Counted from the stretch's first letter, positions 43,385 to 52,054 are shown. The stretch: 64,000 nucleotides of DNA from Anaerolineae bacterium (GCA_022843745.1 JALHNB010000011.1:113504-177503), one strand, 5' to 3'. A program made the numbers and translations. The notes: generated by a model from the letters alone, not told the origin.

Positions 43385-44584
43385 ATGAAAAAACTACTCC
43401 TGATTTTATTGGCTCTGCTCATGGTCAGCGGCTTGAGTGCGCAGGATCAGCAGGGTGTTGAAGTGACGATTGCGAAAAAAGCCAAGCTCCGTGATGGCCC
43501 TGGCGTGGATTGGGTCGTTGTCGGGACGGTTGAAGCCGGGACGATCATGCGGCTTGATGGTCGCGCACCCTATGAGACGATCTGGGTACGCGGGATTACG
43601 CCTGATGGTCAGATCGGCTGGATTTTTGGCGAACTCATCGACGCTTCTTATGCTCAACTGAGTGCGCTGCCCAAAGTCTGGGTCGATGATCCGTTTATGG
43701 GTGTGCCGCCGCAGCCCCTAGCCGCGCCGATTCAACCAACACTCGCGTCAGATCAACCCACGCTTGTCCCAACTGAAGCGCCTGCTGCTCCCGCCGTCTC
43801 CGTCGCGCCTGTTCGAAATTCGGGCGTGATTTCCGGCATCAGCGCCAACGCACGAGCGATATTCCAGCACGGTCAGGAACTTGGCAATCGCGCCAACGTT
43901 TTCTCCAAAGTGGGCGACAGCATCACCGCCGCGTCGTATTTCCTGTTCCCGATTGGCTGGGGGACATACAACCTGCACAACTACAGTTCGTTACAGGGTG
44001 TCGTGAATTTTTTCTCGTCGGAAGCCGCCCGCGATAATAACAACTCATTTTCGAATCCCTCACTGGTGGCCTACAACGGCCTTTCCGCCTATGGTGCGCT
44101 TGATCCCAGCGTGGCCTGGGGCGAGGTCTGCGAGGCAGGCGAAACCCCGCTGGAATGCGAATATCGCATCGTCAGGCCGTCCGTCGCGCTGATTATGCTC
44201 GGCACGAATGATATGGCGCTGGTTTCGGCGGAAACCTTTCGCGGCAATCTGGAGCGCATCGTCCAGATTTCGATTGATCGCGGTGTGATCCCCGTTTTGA
44301 GCTACATCCCGATGCGCGATGGTTACGCCGACAGCGTGGCCGTTTTTAACCAGACGATTGCCAGCGTTGCCCGCGCCTATGACGTTCCGCTGTGGAATTA
44401 TGCCAGCGCGATGCAAAATTTAGACGCGAACGGCCTGGGTGATGGCATCCATCCGTCATTCCCGCCGGGTGAGATTGCTGCCGCTGCCGATTTCACGCCG
44501 GAAAATCTGCGCTACGGCTATACCGTCCGCAACCTGACCGCATTGCAGGTTCTCGATGCCATCTGGTGGCAGGTGCTTCGTTAA
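43385..44584 (+). CDS. Secreted SGNH/GDSL hydrolase with SH3-like domain
   Basis: A 399-residue protein. After a signal peptide (KKLLLILLALLMVSGLSAQ) comes an SH3b-like domain (about 25-90, KLRDGPGVDWVVVGTV...GQIGWIFGELI), then a Pro/Ala-rich linker and an SGNH domain. The blocks are KVGDSIT (nucleophile Ser), MLGTND and DGIHPS (catalytic Asp and His). Such enzymes deacylate or acylate glycans. Two further genes downstream complete an acyl-transfer cassette. The ATG at 43385 is preceded by GAGGGTTTATCCG. Confidence 0.85.
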   Translation: MKKLLLILLALLMVSGLSAQDQQGVEVTIAKKAKLRDGPGVDWVVVGTVEAGTIMRLDGRAPYETIWVRGITPDGQIGWIFGELIDASYAQLSALPKVWVDDPFMGVPPQPLAAPIQPTLASDQPTLVPTEAPAAPAVSVAPVRNSGVISGISANARAIFQHGQELGNRANVFSKVGDSITAASYFLFPIGWGTYNLHNYSSLQGVVNFFSSEAARDNNNSFSNPSLVAYNGLSAYGALDPSVAWGEVCEAGETPLECEYRIVRPSVALIMLGTNDMALVSAETFRGNLERIVQISIDRGVIPVLSYIPMRDGYADSVAVFNQTIASVARAYDVPLWNYASAMQNLDANGLGDGIHPSFPPGEIAAAADFTPENLRYGYTVRNLTALQVLDAIWWQVLR

Positions 44585-44620
44585 TATGATTTCTGTGAAC
44601 GCCTATTTATTTTCGAATCC

Positions 44621-44662
44621 TCTCCCCCTCCCTGAATTCGGGGAGGGGGTTGGGGGGTGAGG
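44621..44662. repeat. Half of a G/C-rich repeat, forming the translation start of the next gene
   Basis: CTCCCCCTCCCTGAATTC and its facing GAATTCGGGGAGGGGG give one hairpin of the family core. Its right end GGGGGGTGAG sits just before GTG 44662. Confidence 0.6.
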
Positions 44663-46311
44663 TGAATAGATTCACAGCCATCGCAGCCCCTCTGTTTCTC
44701 TTTGCCTTCCTGCTGACCTCCCTGTTCATCGCGGGTCGGATCATCATCCCCACCCCGGCGATCATCAACACACACGAATCTGACGCGACGATCTTTTTTA
44801 CCGCCAGCCGCAGCACGGTCTGGTCGCCAGATGCCTGTGTGACTCTGCGCTGGCAGGTCGAAAATATTGATGAAGTTTATCTCAACGGCGAAGCGCAGAT
44901 CGGCAGCGGCGAAATGCAGGACTGCGGTCTGACCGAATCGCCAAACTTGCGCCTGAAATTTCGCGATGGCAGCGAACAAACGTACACCCTTCCCATCTGG
45001 ATCGTGCGTTCGAGCGCCGTTGTCTTGGTGCTGCCTGCGCTGGGGATCATCACCGCCCTGCTCTATTACCGCTTGGGGAAATTGAGCAGCATTTTGTCTG
45101 TAGGGGCGGGTCTCAGACCCGTCCTTCTCCTCGCCGCGGTCATCGCTCTGATCGGCCTGTTCATTTACCAACTCCCCACGCTCATCGACACCGCATCAAC
45201 GCTCAATTGGTTCGAAGCGTCAAAGGCGCTGGCGGACATTTTTTCACGCGCCGGGATGCTCACTTTTGTCACGATTGTCATCGTTGCTCCCCTGTTGCAC
45301 GAACGCCAGATTTCACCGCGCAATTTTTTGCTTATCATGACGATGGGTGCGGCCTTCCTTCTGCTGATCGTAGCGGGGACGATTCTGTCAGTGAATCCGC
45401 GCGGTATGTATTTTTCGGATCGTTTCGTGCCGCACCAACTCCTCATACGCGGCAGCAAAACGCAGGGCTATTTCGCGCTCTCCACGCCGCCCGATCTGGT
45501 CATCATGGGGTCATCGCGGGCATTCACCCTCTCGCCTGCCTACATCCATTCCAACACAGGCTTAACGACCTACAACATGGCAGTTGAAGGCGGCAGAATC
45601 GAAGATTTTTTAATCCAGACTCGCCAGCTTCAACCCTTCCCGCCTGTGCTGCTGATCGAAGTTCAGGAAGGCTTGCCGCGCGAACCCAATGACATCGCCT
45701 CCCGTGCGCCGCTGCGTTGGCTGCCTTATATGCGCCCGGAGACGGCCTTGCTCACGCTGCAAAAGCGCCTCGAAGGGCTGATCGACCTCGACCAGTTCGC
45801 CGAAGCCATCCACATCGCCAATTTTGCGGAATTTTACGAGCGCCAGCCGAACGAGTGGCCGCGCTTTAATGCTGATGGATTTGCTGCCCGCACGACGATC
45901 ACCGCGCCCGAACTCGAACAAGCGCTTCTTACCGACATCGGCAACATCCCTCCGGCACGATGCGAGGGTGTCGATGAAATTTCACAGAGTGAAGTCGCGG
46001 CCTTGATTGAGATCGCGGAAGCTCAAGATAGCGCCGTTATTTTTTATATCAGCCCACTACACCCGCGTTATTATGATGCTTTACTGCGCGACGAGCCGGA
46101 ATATCAGCGCTGCTATGCGGCGTTTACCGCCTATATGAACGAACTGACTCAGGCGCATGACAACGTTTTCTTTCTCGATTACTCGCGGCTTGCGACGATT
46201 GACGGTGCAGAAGACGAATCCGGCTACTACGACAGCCAGCATTTGACCGAAGCCAACAGCCGCCGCCTGATCGACCACGCCGCCCCGACAATCGTGAGCG
46301 CCACCGGGTAA
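44662..46311 (+). CDS. DltD/AlgX-like membrane protein
   Basis: About 549 residues from GTG 44662 (a TTG at 44650 is the alternative). An N-terminal span (IAAPLFLFAFLLTSLFIAG) leads to a small outer domain, then about four more spans (residues ~115-250). A large outer domain has the SGNH-like GSSRAF segment and a late DSQHLTEANSRRL, as in DltD/AlgX/AlgJ partners of MBOAT acyltransferases. A short palindromic repeat is embedded in frame at 45100-45126 (SVGAGLRPV). It lies just before the MBOAT gene, so the two should form one acylation complex. Confidence 0.75.
   Translation: MNRFTAIAAPLFLFAFLLTSLFIAGRIIIPTPAIINTHESDATIFFTASRSTVWSPDACVTLRWQVENIDEVYLNGEAQIGSGEMQDCGLTESPNLRLKFRDGSEQTYTLPIWIVRSSAVVLVLPALGIITALLYYRLGKLSSILSVGAGLRPVLLLAAVIALIGLFIYQLPTLIDTASTLNWFEASKALADIFSRAGMLTFVTIVIVAPLLHERQISPRNFLLIMTMGAAFLLLIVAGTILSVNPRGMYFSDRFVPHQLLIRGSKTQGYFALSTPPDLVIMGSSRAFTLSPAYIHSNTGLTTYNMAVEGGRIEDFLIQTRQLQPFPPVLLIEVQEGLPREPNDIASRAPLRWLPYMRPETALLTLQKRLEGLIDLDQFAEAIHIANFAEFYERQPNEWPRFNADGFAARTTITAPELEQALLTDIGNIPPARCEGVDEISQSEVAALIEIAEAQDSAVIFYISPLHPRYYDALLRDEPEYQRCYAAFTAYMNELTQAHDNVFFLDYSRLATIDGAEDESGYYDSQHLTEANSRRLIDHAAPTIVSATG
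45100..45126. repeat. Short palindromic repeat inside a coding sequence
   Basis: GTAGGGGCGGG-TCTCAGA-CCCGTCCTT falls within the DltD/AlgX-like gene and is translated as SVGAGLRPV between two membrane spans. Its 27 bases would add nine codons without breaking the frame. Confidence 0.75.
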
Positions 46312-46329
46312 AACGAGGTGTTGTATTCC

Positions 46330-46356
46330 GTAGGGACATGATGCATCATGCCCTTA
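46330..46356. repeat. Short palindromic repeat (GTAGGGGC family)
   Basis: GTAGGGACATGAT-G-CATCATGCCCTTA lies in the gap between the DltD/AlgX-like and MBOAT genes. Confidence 0.7.
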
Positions 46357-46401
46357 ATTGGGTCATATTGAACAGCCGGGAGAGGACGTTAACTTAGCAA
46401 C

Positions 46402-47766
46402 ATGCCCATCACCAGCTATGGTTTTTTGCTCATTTTTCTGCCGATCACGCTCCTGCTTTACTGGCGCATCCGGCACAAACTGCTGATTCTCGGCGGCACG
46501 GGTCTGCTGTTTTACGCGCTCGGATCGCTGATCTTTTTGCCGCTGCTGCTCGGCCTCTCGCTGGCGACCTATCAACTCGCGCGTTGGCGGCGCACTGGCC
46601 TGGGAATTATCCTCAATCTGGCGGCGCTCATTCTGTTCAAATATCTGAATTTTGGCCTCGATTCGTTGAATCAGGTCACACAGGCTCTCGGCATTCCTTT
46701 GCTCCTGCCGTTTCTGGAATTGGCGCTCCCGTTGGGCATCTCATTTTTCGTGTTCAAGCACATCGGCTATCTGGTCGATATACGCGCCAATCGCTACCCC
46801 GCCGTGACGAATCCGCTGCTTTTCGTCACCTATTCCGCCTTTTTTCCGCAGATCAGCGCCGGGCCGATGAGTATGGGCGACGACACGCTGCGCCAACTGG
46901 CGACTCTGCCGGATCGGATCGACACGCAGCAGGCGGTTCAGGGCATCTTGTCGATCAGCATCGGCCTGATGAAAAAAATTCTCATCGCCGACCAACTGAA
47001 TCAAGCGCTGCAAGCTGGACTTTTTAGCGGCGATTCTTCCGGCCTGGTCTGGGCGTGGACTTCGGTGGGCATGTTCGCGCTGCAACTCTACTTCGATTTT
47101 TCGGCGTATACCGATATGGCGCTCGGCGTGGGGATGCTGTTCGGTGTCCGGCTTCCGGCGAACTTCAATAACCCCTATCTGGCGACGAACCCTGCCGATT
47201 TCTGGCAGCGCTGGCATATGTCGCTCTCGACGTGGTTTCGCACCTATCTTTTTTCGCCCCTCAGCCGGAGTTTGCTGCAACGTTGGGGGACGATTCGCGC
47301 ACCCGCCGCGCAGTATGCCGCTAATTTCGTCACGATGGGATTGGTTGGGCTGTGGCACGGCGCGGGTTGGGGATTTGTCCTGTGGGGGCTGTATCACGGC
47401 CTGCTCTTGAACGCTTACGCCTGGGGCAAACGGCGGCGCATCATTCTTGAAAATCGTGTCGTGCTTGTCTTTTTGGTTTTGATCGGCTGGGCGCTGTTCC
47501 TCAGTCCCGATCTGAACTTTGCGGCGCGACTTTTCGCGAATCTATTCGGTGTGGCAGGTATCGGCTCAGTGGCAGATTTTATTTATGACCCGCTTGCCCT
47601 GCTCACGGCGGTAGCCGCCCTCATGCTCACGCTGGCAGGAACAGTAGAAGCCGCCAATATGCCCAACCTCAAACGCCCCGCCTATGCCTTCGCGCTCGGC
47701 GTATTGGTCATGCTGTGCCTGATGCACCTCGGCAGCGCCGCGCAGTTTATCTATGTGCAGTTTTAG
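46402..47766 (+). CDS. MBOAT family O-acyltransferase (AlgI/DltB-like)
   Basis: A 454-residue polytopic membrane protein. The MBOAT blocks are visible: FFVFKHIGYLVDIRANRY, LQLYFDFSAYTDMALGVGMLFG, PADFWQRWHMSLSTWFRTYL with His272, and LVGLWHGAGWGFVLWGLYHG with the invariant His319. AlgI/DltB-type MBOATs move acyl groups, often acetyl, across the membrane to glycans. The upstream DltD/AlgX-like and SGNH proteins are expected partners. The target polymer is unknown. Confidence 0.92.
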   Translation: MPITSYGFLLIFLPITLLLYWRIRHKLLILGGTGLLFYALGSLIFLPLLLGLSLATYQLARWRRTGLGIILNLAALILFKYLNFGLDSLNQVTQALGIPLLLPFLELALPLGISFFVFKHIGYLVDIRANRYPAVTNPLLFVTYSAFFPQISAGPMSMGDDTLRQLATLPDRIDTQQAVQGILSISIGLMKKILIADQLNQALQAGLFSGDSSGLVWAWTSVGMFALQLYFDFSAYTDMALGVGMLFGVRLPANFNNPYLATNPADFWQRWHMSLSTWFRTYLFSPLSRSLLQRWGTIRAPAAQYAANFVTMGLVGLWHGAGWGFVLWGLYHGLLLNAYAWGKRRRIILENRVVLVFLVLIGWALFLSPDLNFAARLFANLFGVAGIGSVADFIYDPLALLTAVAALMLTLAGTVEAANMPNLKRPAYAFALGVLVMLCLMHLGSAAQFIYVQF

Positions 47767-47774
47767 GTATAAAA

Positions 47775-48386
47775 ATGACTTTCCTACATATCACTATGAA
47801 ACATAAAAAGCACCCTTACCCTAATGATGCAGATGCACCTTACGAAGCATGGGGCGATTTTCAAGTTTGCCTTGTACACGATGGCAAAGAAGAACGGCTG
47901 TTAGAGTTTGAATGGAATCTCGAAGTATTCATCGAATGGTATCTGGAGAATCACGAGAAAATACATACCGAGTCCTTAGCAGGCGGATTGCCAGGGGAAA
48001 GCCAGGCACAGACCGAGCACCGCCTGCTGCATACGGATATGGAGGACATGGACGAACGTGACGAGTTAGATGATAACTTGTACGAATTTCGTGCAGCCCA
48101 TTACTTAAGGATGGCTTTTAGAGGTGTGGAAATTCCCAACATTGTGATCGGCGTAAATCATAGCGAAGGTGAAATTTCGCTGTATCCAGATGAAGACTCA
48201 AGATGGGACAAATCCGACGATTTTTTCAAAAGAGGCAACTGGGCTTTTTCCTTTGATATGAGCGAATTTCAGAGTCACTTGAAGGCTGAAATAATCGCTT
48301 ACTTGGAGATATGGCTAGAAAAAGCGTCGATTCCCAAGCTAAAGGAACAAATCAAAAATTCTCTTGAGCAAACAAAGCATCTTTAG
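47775..48386 (+). CDS. Hypothetical acidic protein
   Basis: A 203-residue acidic protein starting at ATG 47775, 8 bases after the MBOAT stop. Notable segments are LEFEWNLEVFIEWYLENHE, an acidic DMEDMDERDELDDN and WAFSFDMSEFQSHLKAEI. No signal, span or recognised motif was found. Lower G+C wobble use than its neighbours suggests a separate origin. I do not recognise a family; it resembles immunity-type or toxin-accessory proteins only in general composition. Confidence 0.6.
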   Translation: MTFLHITMKHKKHPYPNDADAPYEAWGDFQVCLVHDGKEERLLEFEWNLEVFIEWYLENHEKIHTESLAGGLPGESQAQTEHRLLHTDMEDMDERDELDDNLYEFRAAHYLRMAFRGVEIPNIVIGVNHSEGEISLYPDEDSRWDKSDDFFKRGNWAFSFDMSEFQSHLKAEIIAYLEIWLEKASIPKLKEQIKNSLEQTKHL

Positions 48387-48416
48387 TTTTAACCTTTTGC
48401 AGGCTCGCCCAGAAGA

Positions 48417-48770
48417 TTATACCTTCCGCAAAATCTTCTCCATCGCTTTTCCCTTTGCCAACTCGTCGATGAGTTTATCCAGGTAGCGAAGCTCGCGCAT
48501 CGTGGGTTCTTCGATGTCTTCCACCCGGACACCACAAACCACGCCTTTAATCAAAGACCGCGCCGGATTCATTTGCGGTGCTTCCGCTAGAAAGGTCTCA
48601 CAGTCTGTTTGTTTTTCGAGCTGCGTTTCCAGTTCTTCCTGGCTATATCCTGTTAACCAGCAGATAATTTCATCGACTTCGGCTTTCGTGCGTCCTTTTC
48701 GCTCTGCCTTATTGACATATTCAGGATAGACACGGGCGAAGCTCATTGTGTAAATCCGATGTTTAATCAT
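48417..48770 (-). CDS. DUF2200 domain protein
   Basis: A 117-residue protein that matches the DUF2200 pattern along its whole length: [59 protein letters not shown] and [18 protein letters not shown]. The function is unknown. The start at 48770 follows AAGAAGGCGTC and matches the usual family start; the nine codons upstream are unlikely. It is conserved across distant bacteria. Confidence 0.9.
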   Translation of the reverse strand: MIKHRIYTMSFARVYPEYVNKAERKGRTKAEVDEIICWLTGYSQEELETQLEKQTDCETFLAEAPQMNPARSLIKGVVCGVRVEDIEEPTMRELRYLDKLIDELAKGKAMEKILRKV

Positions 48771-48859
48771 GACGCCTTCTTTATTTCTATTGTTCATTGA
48801 TTATTGCCTCATCTTTACGCTTCAACGTCTCGTTAAAATCATTATCACCCTGTAGACAA

Positions 48860-48902
48860 GAAAAATCAAAGGCGCTGCTAGTCACTATCTTTAACAGCGC
48901 CT
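48860..48902 (-). terminator. Terminator of the metal importer operon
   Basis: On the minus strand AGGCGCTG and CAGCGCCT pair across a 17-base loop, followed by TTTGATTTTTC. It lies 35 bases after the permease gene's stop. Confidence 0.65.
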
Positions 48903-48936
48903 GAAAATAATTGCATCACAATTGCCACAAGAACGT

Positions 48937-49845
48937 CTATCGTCCGCCAATCACCACTTCGCTACCCGGCTCACTCAAAAATTCTTCATCGTCTTCGGCG
49001 AATGTGCGCAGCCGCCGCACAGCCAGAAGGCCGCGTTTCGGCGCGAAAATCATCGCCAGCACAAAGATCAGCGATTGCAGCACCACAATCGTGCCGCCTG
49101 TCGAAGCGTCAATCTGGTAGCTAAGATACGTCCCGACGACGGATGAGAACACCCCGCAGGCAACCGCCAGCAGCATCATCCGGTCAAACCGATCCGTGAG
49201 CAGATATGCGAATGATCCCGGCGTGATGAGCATCGCGATCACCAGAATAATCCCGACGGTGATTTGTGAGGCAACAACCGTCAGCGCCAGCAGCGAGAGC
49301 AGCGCGTAATATAGAAAAGTCGTGTTCAGGCCAATCGCACGGGCGTGATTCTGGTCGAAGCAGAACAGCAGCAAATCTTTGCGCAGGATGAAAACGCCGA
49401 CCAGCGTGATCGCGCTGATGACAACAGTCTGGATAATGTCGCTCGGCAGCATCCCCAGCACATTGCCGAAAAGAATGTGCGAAATATCAACCGTGCTGGG
49501 TGTTTTGGAGATAATCACGAGGCCAAGCGCGAAAAATCCGGTAAATACCACGCCGATCACCGCGTCCTCTTTGACGCGCGTGCGCGATTTGACGAAGCCA
49601 ATCGCAATCGTCGCGCCCAGGCCGAAAACGAACGCACCCACCGCAAACGGAATGCCCAGAATATACGAGATAGCGACTCCGGGGACAACCGAATGCGAAA
49701 TCGCGTCACCCATCAGCGACCATCCCTTGAGCGTGATATAGCACGACAGCACGGCGCAAACCAGCCCGACGACCCCACTGACGAGAATCGCCTTAATCAT
49801 AAAGTCGTAGCGGAAAGGGTCTAGAAGATATTCGATGATGTTCAT
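48937..49845 (-). CDS. Mn/Zn/Fe-type ABC transporter permease
   Basis: A 302-residue ABC-3 family permease with about eight spans, recognised by LSCYITLKGWSLMGDAISHSVVPGVA, the FGLGATIAIGF span and a LLVIAMLITPGSFAYLLTDR-type segment. It pairs with the ATPase gene, which overlaps its start by 4 bases. The C-terminal tail is acidic. Together with the binding protein it imports Mn2+, Zn2+ or Fe2+. Confidence 0.92.
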   Translation of the reverse strand: MNIIEYLLDPFRYDFMIKAILVSGVVGLVCAVLSCYITLKGWSLMGDAISHSVVPGVAISYILGIPFAVGAFVFGLGATIAIGFVKSRTRVKEDAVIGVVFTGFFALGLVIISKTPSTVDISHILFGNVLGMLPSDIIQTVVISAITLVGVFILRKDLLLFCFDQNHARAIGLNTTFLYYALLSLLALTVVASQITVGIILVIAMLITPGSFAYLLTDRFDRMMLLAVACGVFSSVVGTYLSYQIDASTGGTIVVLQSLIFVLAMIFAPKRGLLAVRRLRTFAEDDEEFLSEPGSEVVIGGR

Positions 49846-50693
49846 GCCAAAACCTCGTGTTCCTTGCGACCATTGCTGCTGGGTTGATTGCTCAGGGGAA
49901 TGCTGGTGGATGTGCTATTGCTGACCGTGCCGTTGCTGCTGGGGGTCAAGCCCATCAACACGCCGCCAAATGCGTGGGTGATATTTTCCTGTGTGAAAAC
50001 CGATTCGATTGGCCCGGATGCGATCAACTTGCGGTTGACCATGACGACCTGATCGCAAAATCGCGGGATCGAATTCAGATCGTGCGTCGAGACCAGAATG
50101 GTGCTGCCCTGTCTGCCGAGTTCGAGCAGTAAGTCAATAATCGCCTGCTCGGTTTTAGCATCCACGCCTGTAAACGGCTCGTCCAGCAGCATGATCGCGC
50201 CCTCCTGTGCCAGCGCCCGTGCCAGGAAAACACGCTTGCGCTGCCCGCCGGAAAGTGCGCCAATCTGACGATCTCGGAAATCGGACATCTGCACACGCCC
50301 CAGACTTTCATCGACCATGCGCTTGTCTTCCGCCGATGGTCGCCGCAGCATATTCATATAGCCGTAGCGCCCCATCATGACGACTTCCTGGACATTGATC
50401 GGGAAATTCCAGTCGATTTCTTCCGACTGCGGCACATAGGCGATCCGATTTTTCTTTTGCGCCTGTCGAACGGGCGCACCCTCGATCAGCACATTCCCGC
50501 GCGACGGGGTGATAAAGCCCATGATCGCTTTGAAAAGTGTCGATTTGCCGCCGCCGTTTGGGCCTACCAGCGCGTTGATCGTGCCAGTTTCGAGCGCCAG
50601 ATTGATGCGGCTCAGGGCGATTTTTCCGTCATATGCCACCAGCAAGTCTTTGACTTCAATGGCGGGTTGGGTTTGTGTAGTGTCTTTCTTCAT
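49842..50693 (-). CDS. Metal ABC transporter ATP-binding protein
   Basis: A 283-residue ABC ATPase of the Mn/Zn uptake type. Walker A is GPNGGGKST, the signature is LSGGQRKRVFLARAL, Walker B is IMLLDEPFTGVD, and the switch His lies in STHDL. It drives the permease at 48937-49845. The ~30-residue C-terminal extension is rich in Ser/Asn and appears disordered. Confidence 0.94.
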   Translation of the reverse strand: MKKDTTQTQPAIEVKDLLVAYDGKIALSRINLALETGTINALVGPNGGGKSTLFKAIMGFITPSRGNVLIEGAPVRQAQKKNRIAYVPQSEEIDWNFPINVQEVVMMGRYGYMNMLRRPSAEDKRMVDESLGRVQMSDFRDRQIGALSGGQRKRVFLARALAQEGAIMLLDEPFTGVDAKTEQAIIDLLLELGRQGSTILVSTHDLNSIPRFCDQVVMVNRKLIASGPIESVFTQENITHAFGGVLMGLTPSSNGTVSNSTSTSIPLSNQPSSNGRKEHEVLA

Positions 50694-50777
50694 CGTGACC
50701 TCAGTGTGTAAATGTGTTTGATAGTGTATTGTGGCTAAAAGTGTTCTCAGATTTTCTGAAGCGCTCAGATATTTTTA

Positions 50778-50880
50778 CCTCACCCCAAGCCCTCCCTCTC
50801 GTCGTCCGCAAGTAGCAAGGGGCTTCCAAACTGTTTTGCTCCCCCTCGCCATTTATGGAGAGGGGGCTGGGGGGTGAGGT
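50778..50880. repeat. G/C-rich double-hairpin repeat
   Basis: CCTCACCCCAAGCCCTCCC ... GGGGGCTGGGGGGTGAGG. The outer arms pair, and two inner hairpins are present. It sits between the binding-protein and ATPase genes of the metal importer, like the copy at 4083 in the sugar importer. Confidence 0.55.
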
Positions 50881-50897
50881 TAATCGCTTGCAGAAAT

Positions 50898-51866
50898 TTA
50901 CGCCGCTTCCTCGGTTGGTGCGGCATCGCCGAGCAAACCCCGCACGATGGTTTGCGCATTCACCCGCAGCAGTTCCAGATAGGTTGGCGCGGGGCCATCC
51001 GGCTCGGACAGCGAATCCACGTAGAGGACGCCGCCGAATCGCGCACCAGTCTGGGCGGCAACCGTTTGCTGCGCTTTGTCGTTAACCGTGCTTTCGCAGA
51101 ATACAGCCGGAATCTGATTGGCGATCACTTCGTCGATAACGTTTGCGATCTGCTGTGGTGAGCCTTCCTGGTCGGAATTCATCGCCCACAGATACAGTTC
51201 GCCCAGATTATAGTCGCGAGTCAGGTAGGGAAATGCGCCCTCACACGTTGTTAAGATGCGCTCATTTTCGGGAATCTGCGCCAATTCCTGCTTCATATAT
51301 TCGTCAACTTCGCGAATCTGGTTGCTGTAGGTTTCAGCATTCGCGTTAAATGTCGCTTCATTTTCAGGATCAAGCTCGATGAGGGCTTTGCGAATATTGT
51401 CCACATAGATCAGAGCGTTGGCAGGTGACATCCAGGCGTGTGGATTCGGCTTGCCATCGAACGAGCCGCCCGAAATCATGATCGGCGTAACCCCTTCCGA
51501 GAGCGTGACGTGTGGCACATCGGGGACATTGGCGTAAAAACGCTCTGCCCACGCTTCCAGATTGAGGCCGCTGTCAAGGATCAAATCAGCGCCCTGTGCG
51601 CCAGCAATATCGCTCGGTGTCGGCTCATAATGGTGAATTTCCGCGCCCGGTTTGGTGATCGAGACCACCTCAATCTTGTCCCCGGCAACGTTCGCAGCCA
51701 TATCCGCCAGAATCGTGAACGTGGTCAGCACCTTTTTCTTCGCAGGTGCGGATTCTGCTGTAGGATTAGTCGCCGTGTTCGTGGGTTGACAGGCCGCTGC
51801 CGCTGCAAGAACGATCAGAATGAGCAAAAGGGATGTCCATTTTTGATGGATTTCGTGCTGAAACAT
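50898..51866 (-). CDS. Metal ABC transporter substrate-binding lipoprotein (cluster A-I)
   Basis: A 322-residue lipoprotein with lipobox Cys26 (AAAAACQ). The four metal ligands of the family are in place: His79 (GAEIHHYEPTPSD), His143 (NPHAWMSP), Glu209 (TTCEGAFPYL) and Asp284 (LYVDSLSEPDG). The segment LGELYLWAMNSDQEGSPQQI is typical of SitA/MntA/PsaA-type Mn/Fe binders rather than His-rich Zn binders. It starts a three-gene importer operon. The metal is likely Mn2+, not proven. Confidence 0.9.
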   Translation of the reverse strand: MFQHEIHQKWTSLLLILIVLAAAAACQPTNTATNPTAESAPAKKKVLTTFTILADMAANVAGDKIEVVSITKPGAEIHHYEPTPSDIAGAQGADLILDSGLNLEAWAERFYANVPDVPHVTLSEGVTPIMISGGSFDGKPNPHAWMSPANALIYVDNIRKALIELDPENEATFNANAETYSNQIREVDEYMKQELAQIPENERILTTCEGAFPYLTRDYNLGELYLWAMNSDQEGSPQQIANVIDEVIANQIPAVFCESTVNDKAQQTVAAQTGARFGGVLYVDSLSEPDGPAPTYLELLRVNAQTIVRGLLGDAAPTEEAA

Positions 51867-51886
51867 TTACAACATCTCTCTCGTTT

Positions 51887-51932
51887 AAATTTAGACCAAA
51901 CTAAAATTTAGTGTATAAGCGGTCTAAAATTT
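51887..51932. promoter_or_regulatory. Operator-like inverted repeats upstream of the metal importer
   Basis: AAATTTAGACC (51887-51897) faces GGTCTAAAATTT (51921-51932). Between them lie TTTAG...CTAAA and CTAAAATTTAG, both palindromic. The sites overlap the promoter at 51910-51938, as expected for repression by a DtxR/MntR- or Fur-type metalloregulator. Confidence 0.55.
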
Positions 51933-51938
51933 TGTCAA
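51910..51938 (-). promoter_or_regulatory. Promoter of the metal importer operon
   Basis: On the minus strand TTGACA (51938-51933) and TACACT (51915-51910) are 17 bases apart, about 44 bases upstream of the ATG at 51866. Confidence 0.6.
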
Positions 51939-51987
51939 GTGACATTTAAAGTTGGTATTAAGTAGCCTGTCGAAAATATTTGGCTTT

Positions 51988-52013
51988 GTAGGGGCGCAGC
52001 GCGCTGCGCCCTA
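51988..52013. repeat. Short palindromic repeat (GTAGGGGC family)
   Basis: GTAGGGGCGCAGC and GCTGCGCCCTA face each other with almost no loop. Confidence 0.7.
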
Positions 52014-52028
52014 TTCAAATTGTGAATT

Positions 52029-52054
52029 AAAAAGAGGATGCGTTTGCACCCTCT
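52029..52054 (-). terminator. Rho-independent terminator of the xylose-isomerase-like gene
   Basis: On the minus strand AGAGGGTGC-AAAC-GCATCCTCT is followed by TTTTTAATTC. It lies 27 bases after the stop at 52081. Confidence 0.75.

Noticed and set aside
46741..47397. A 218-codon minus-strand frame
   Set aside because: Antisense to the MBOAT gene; no motif.
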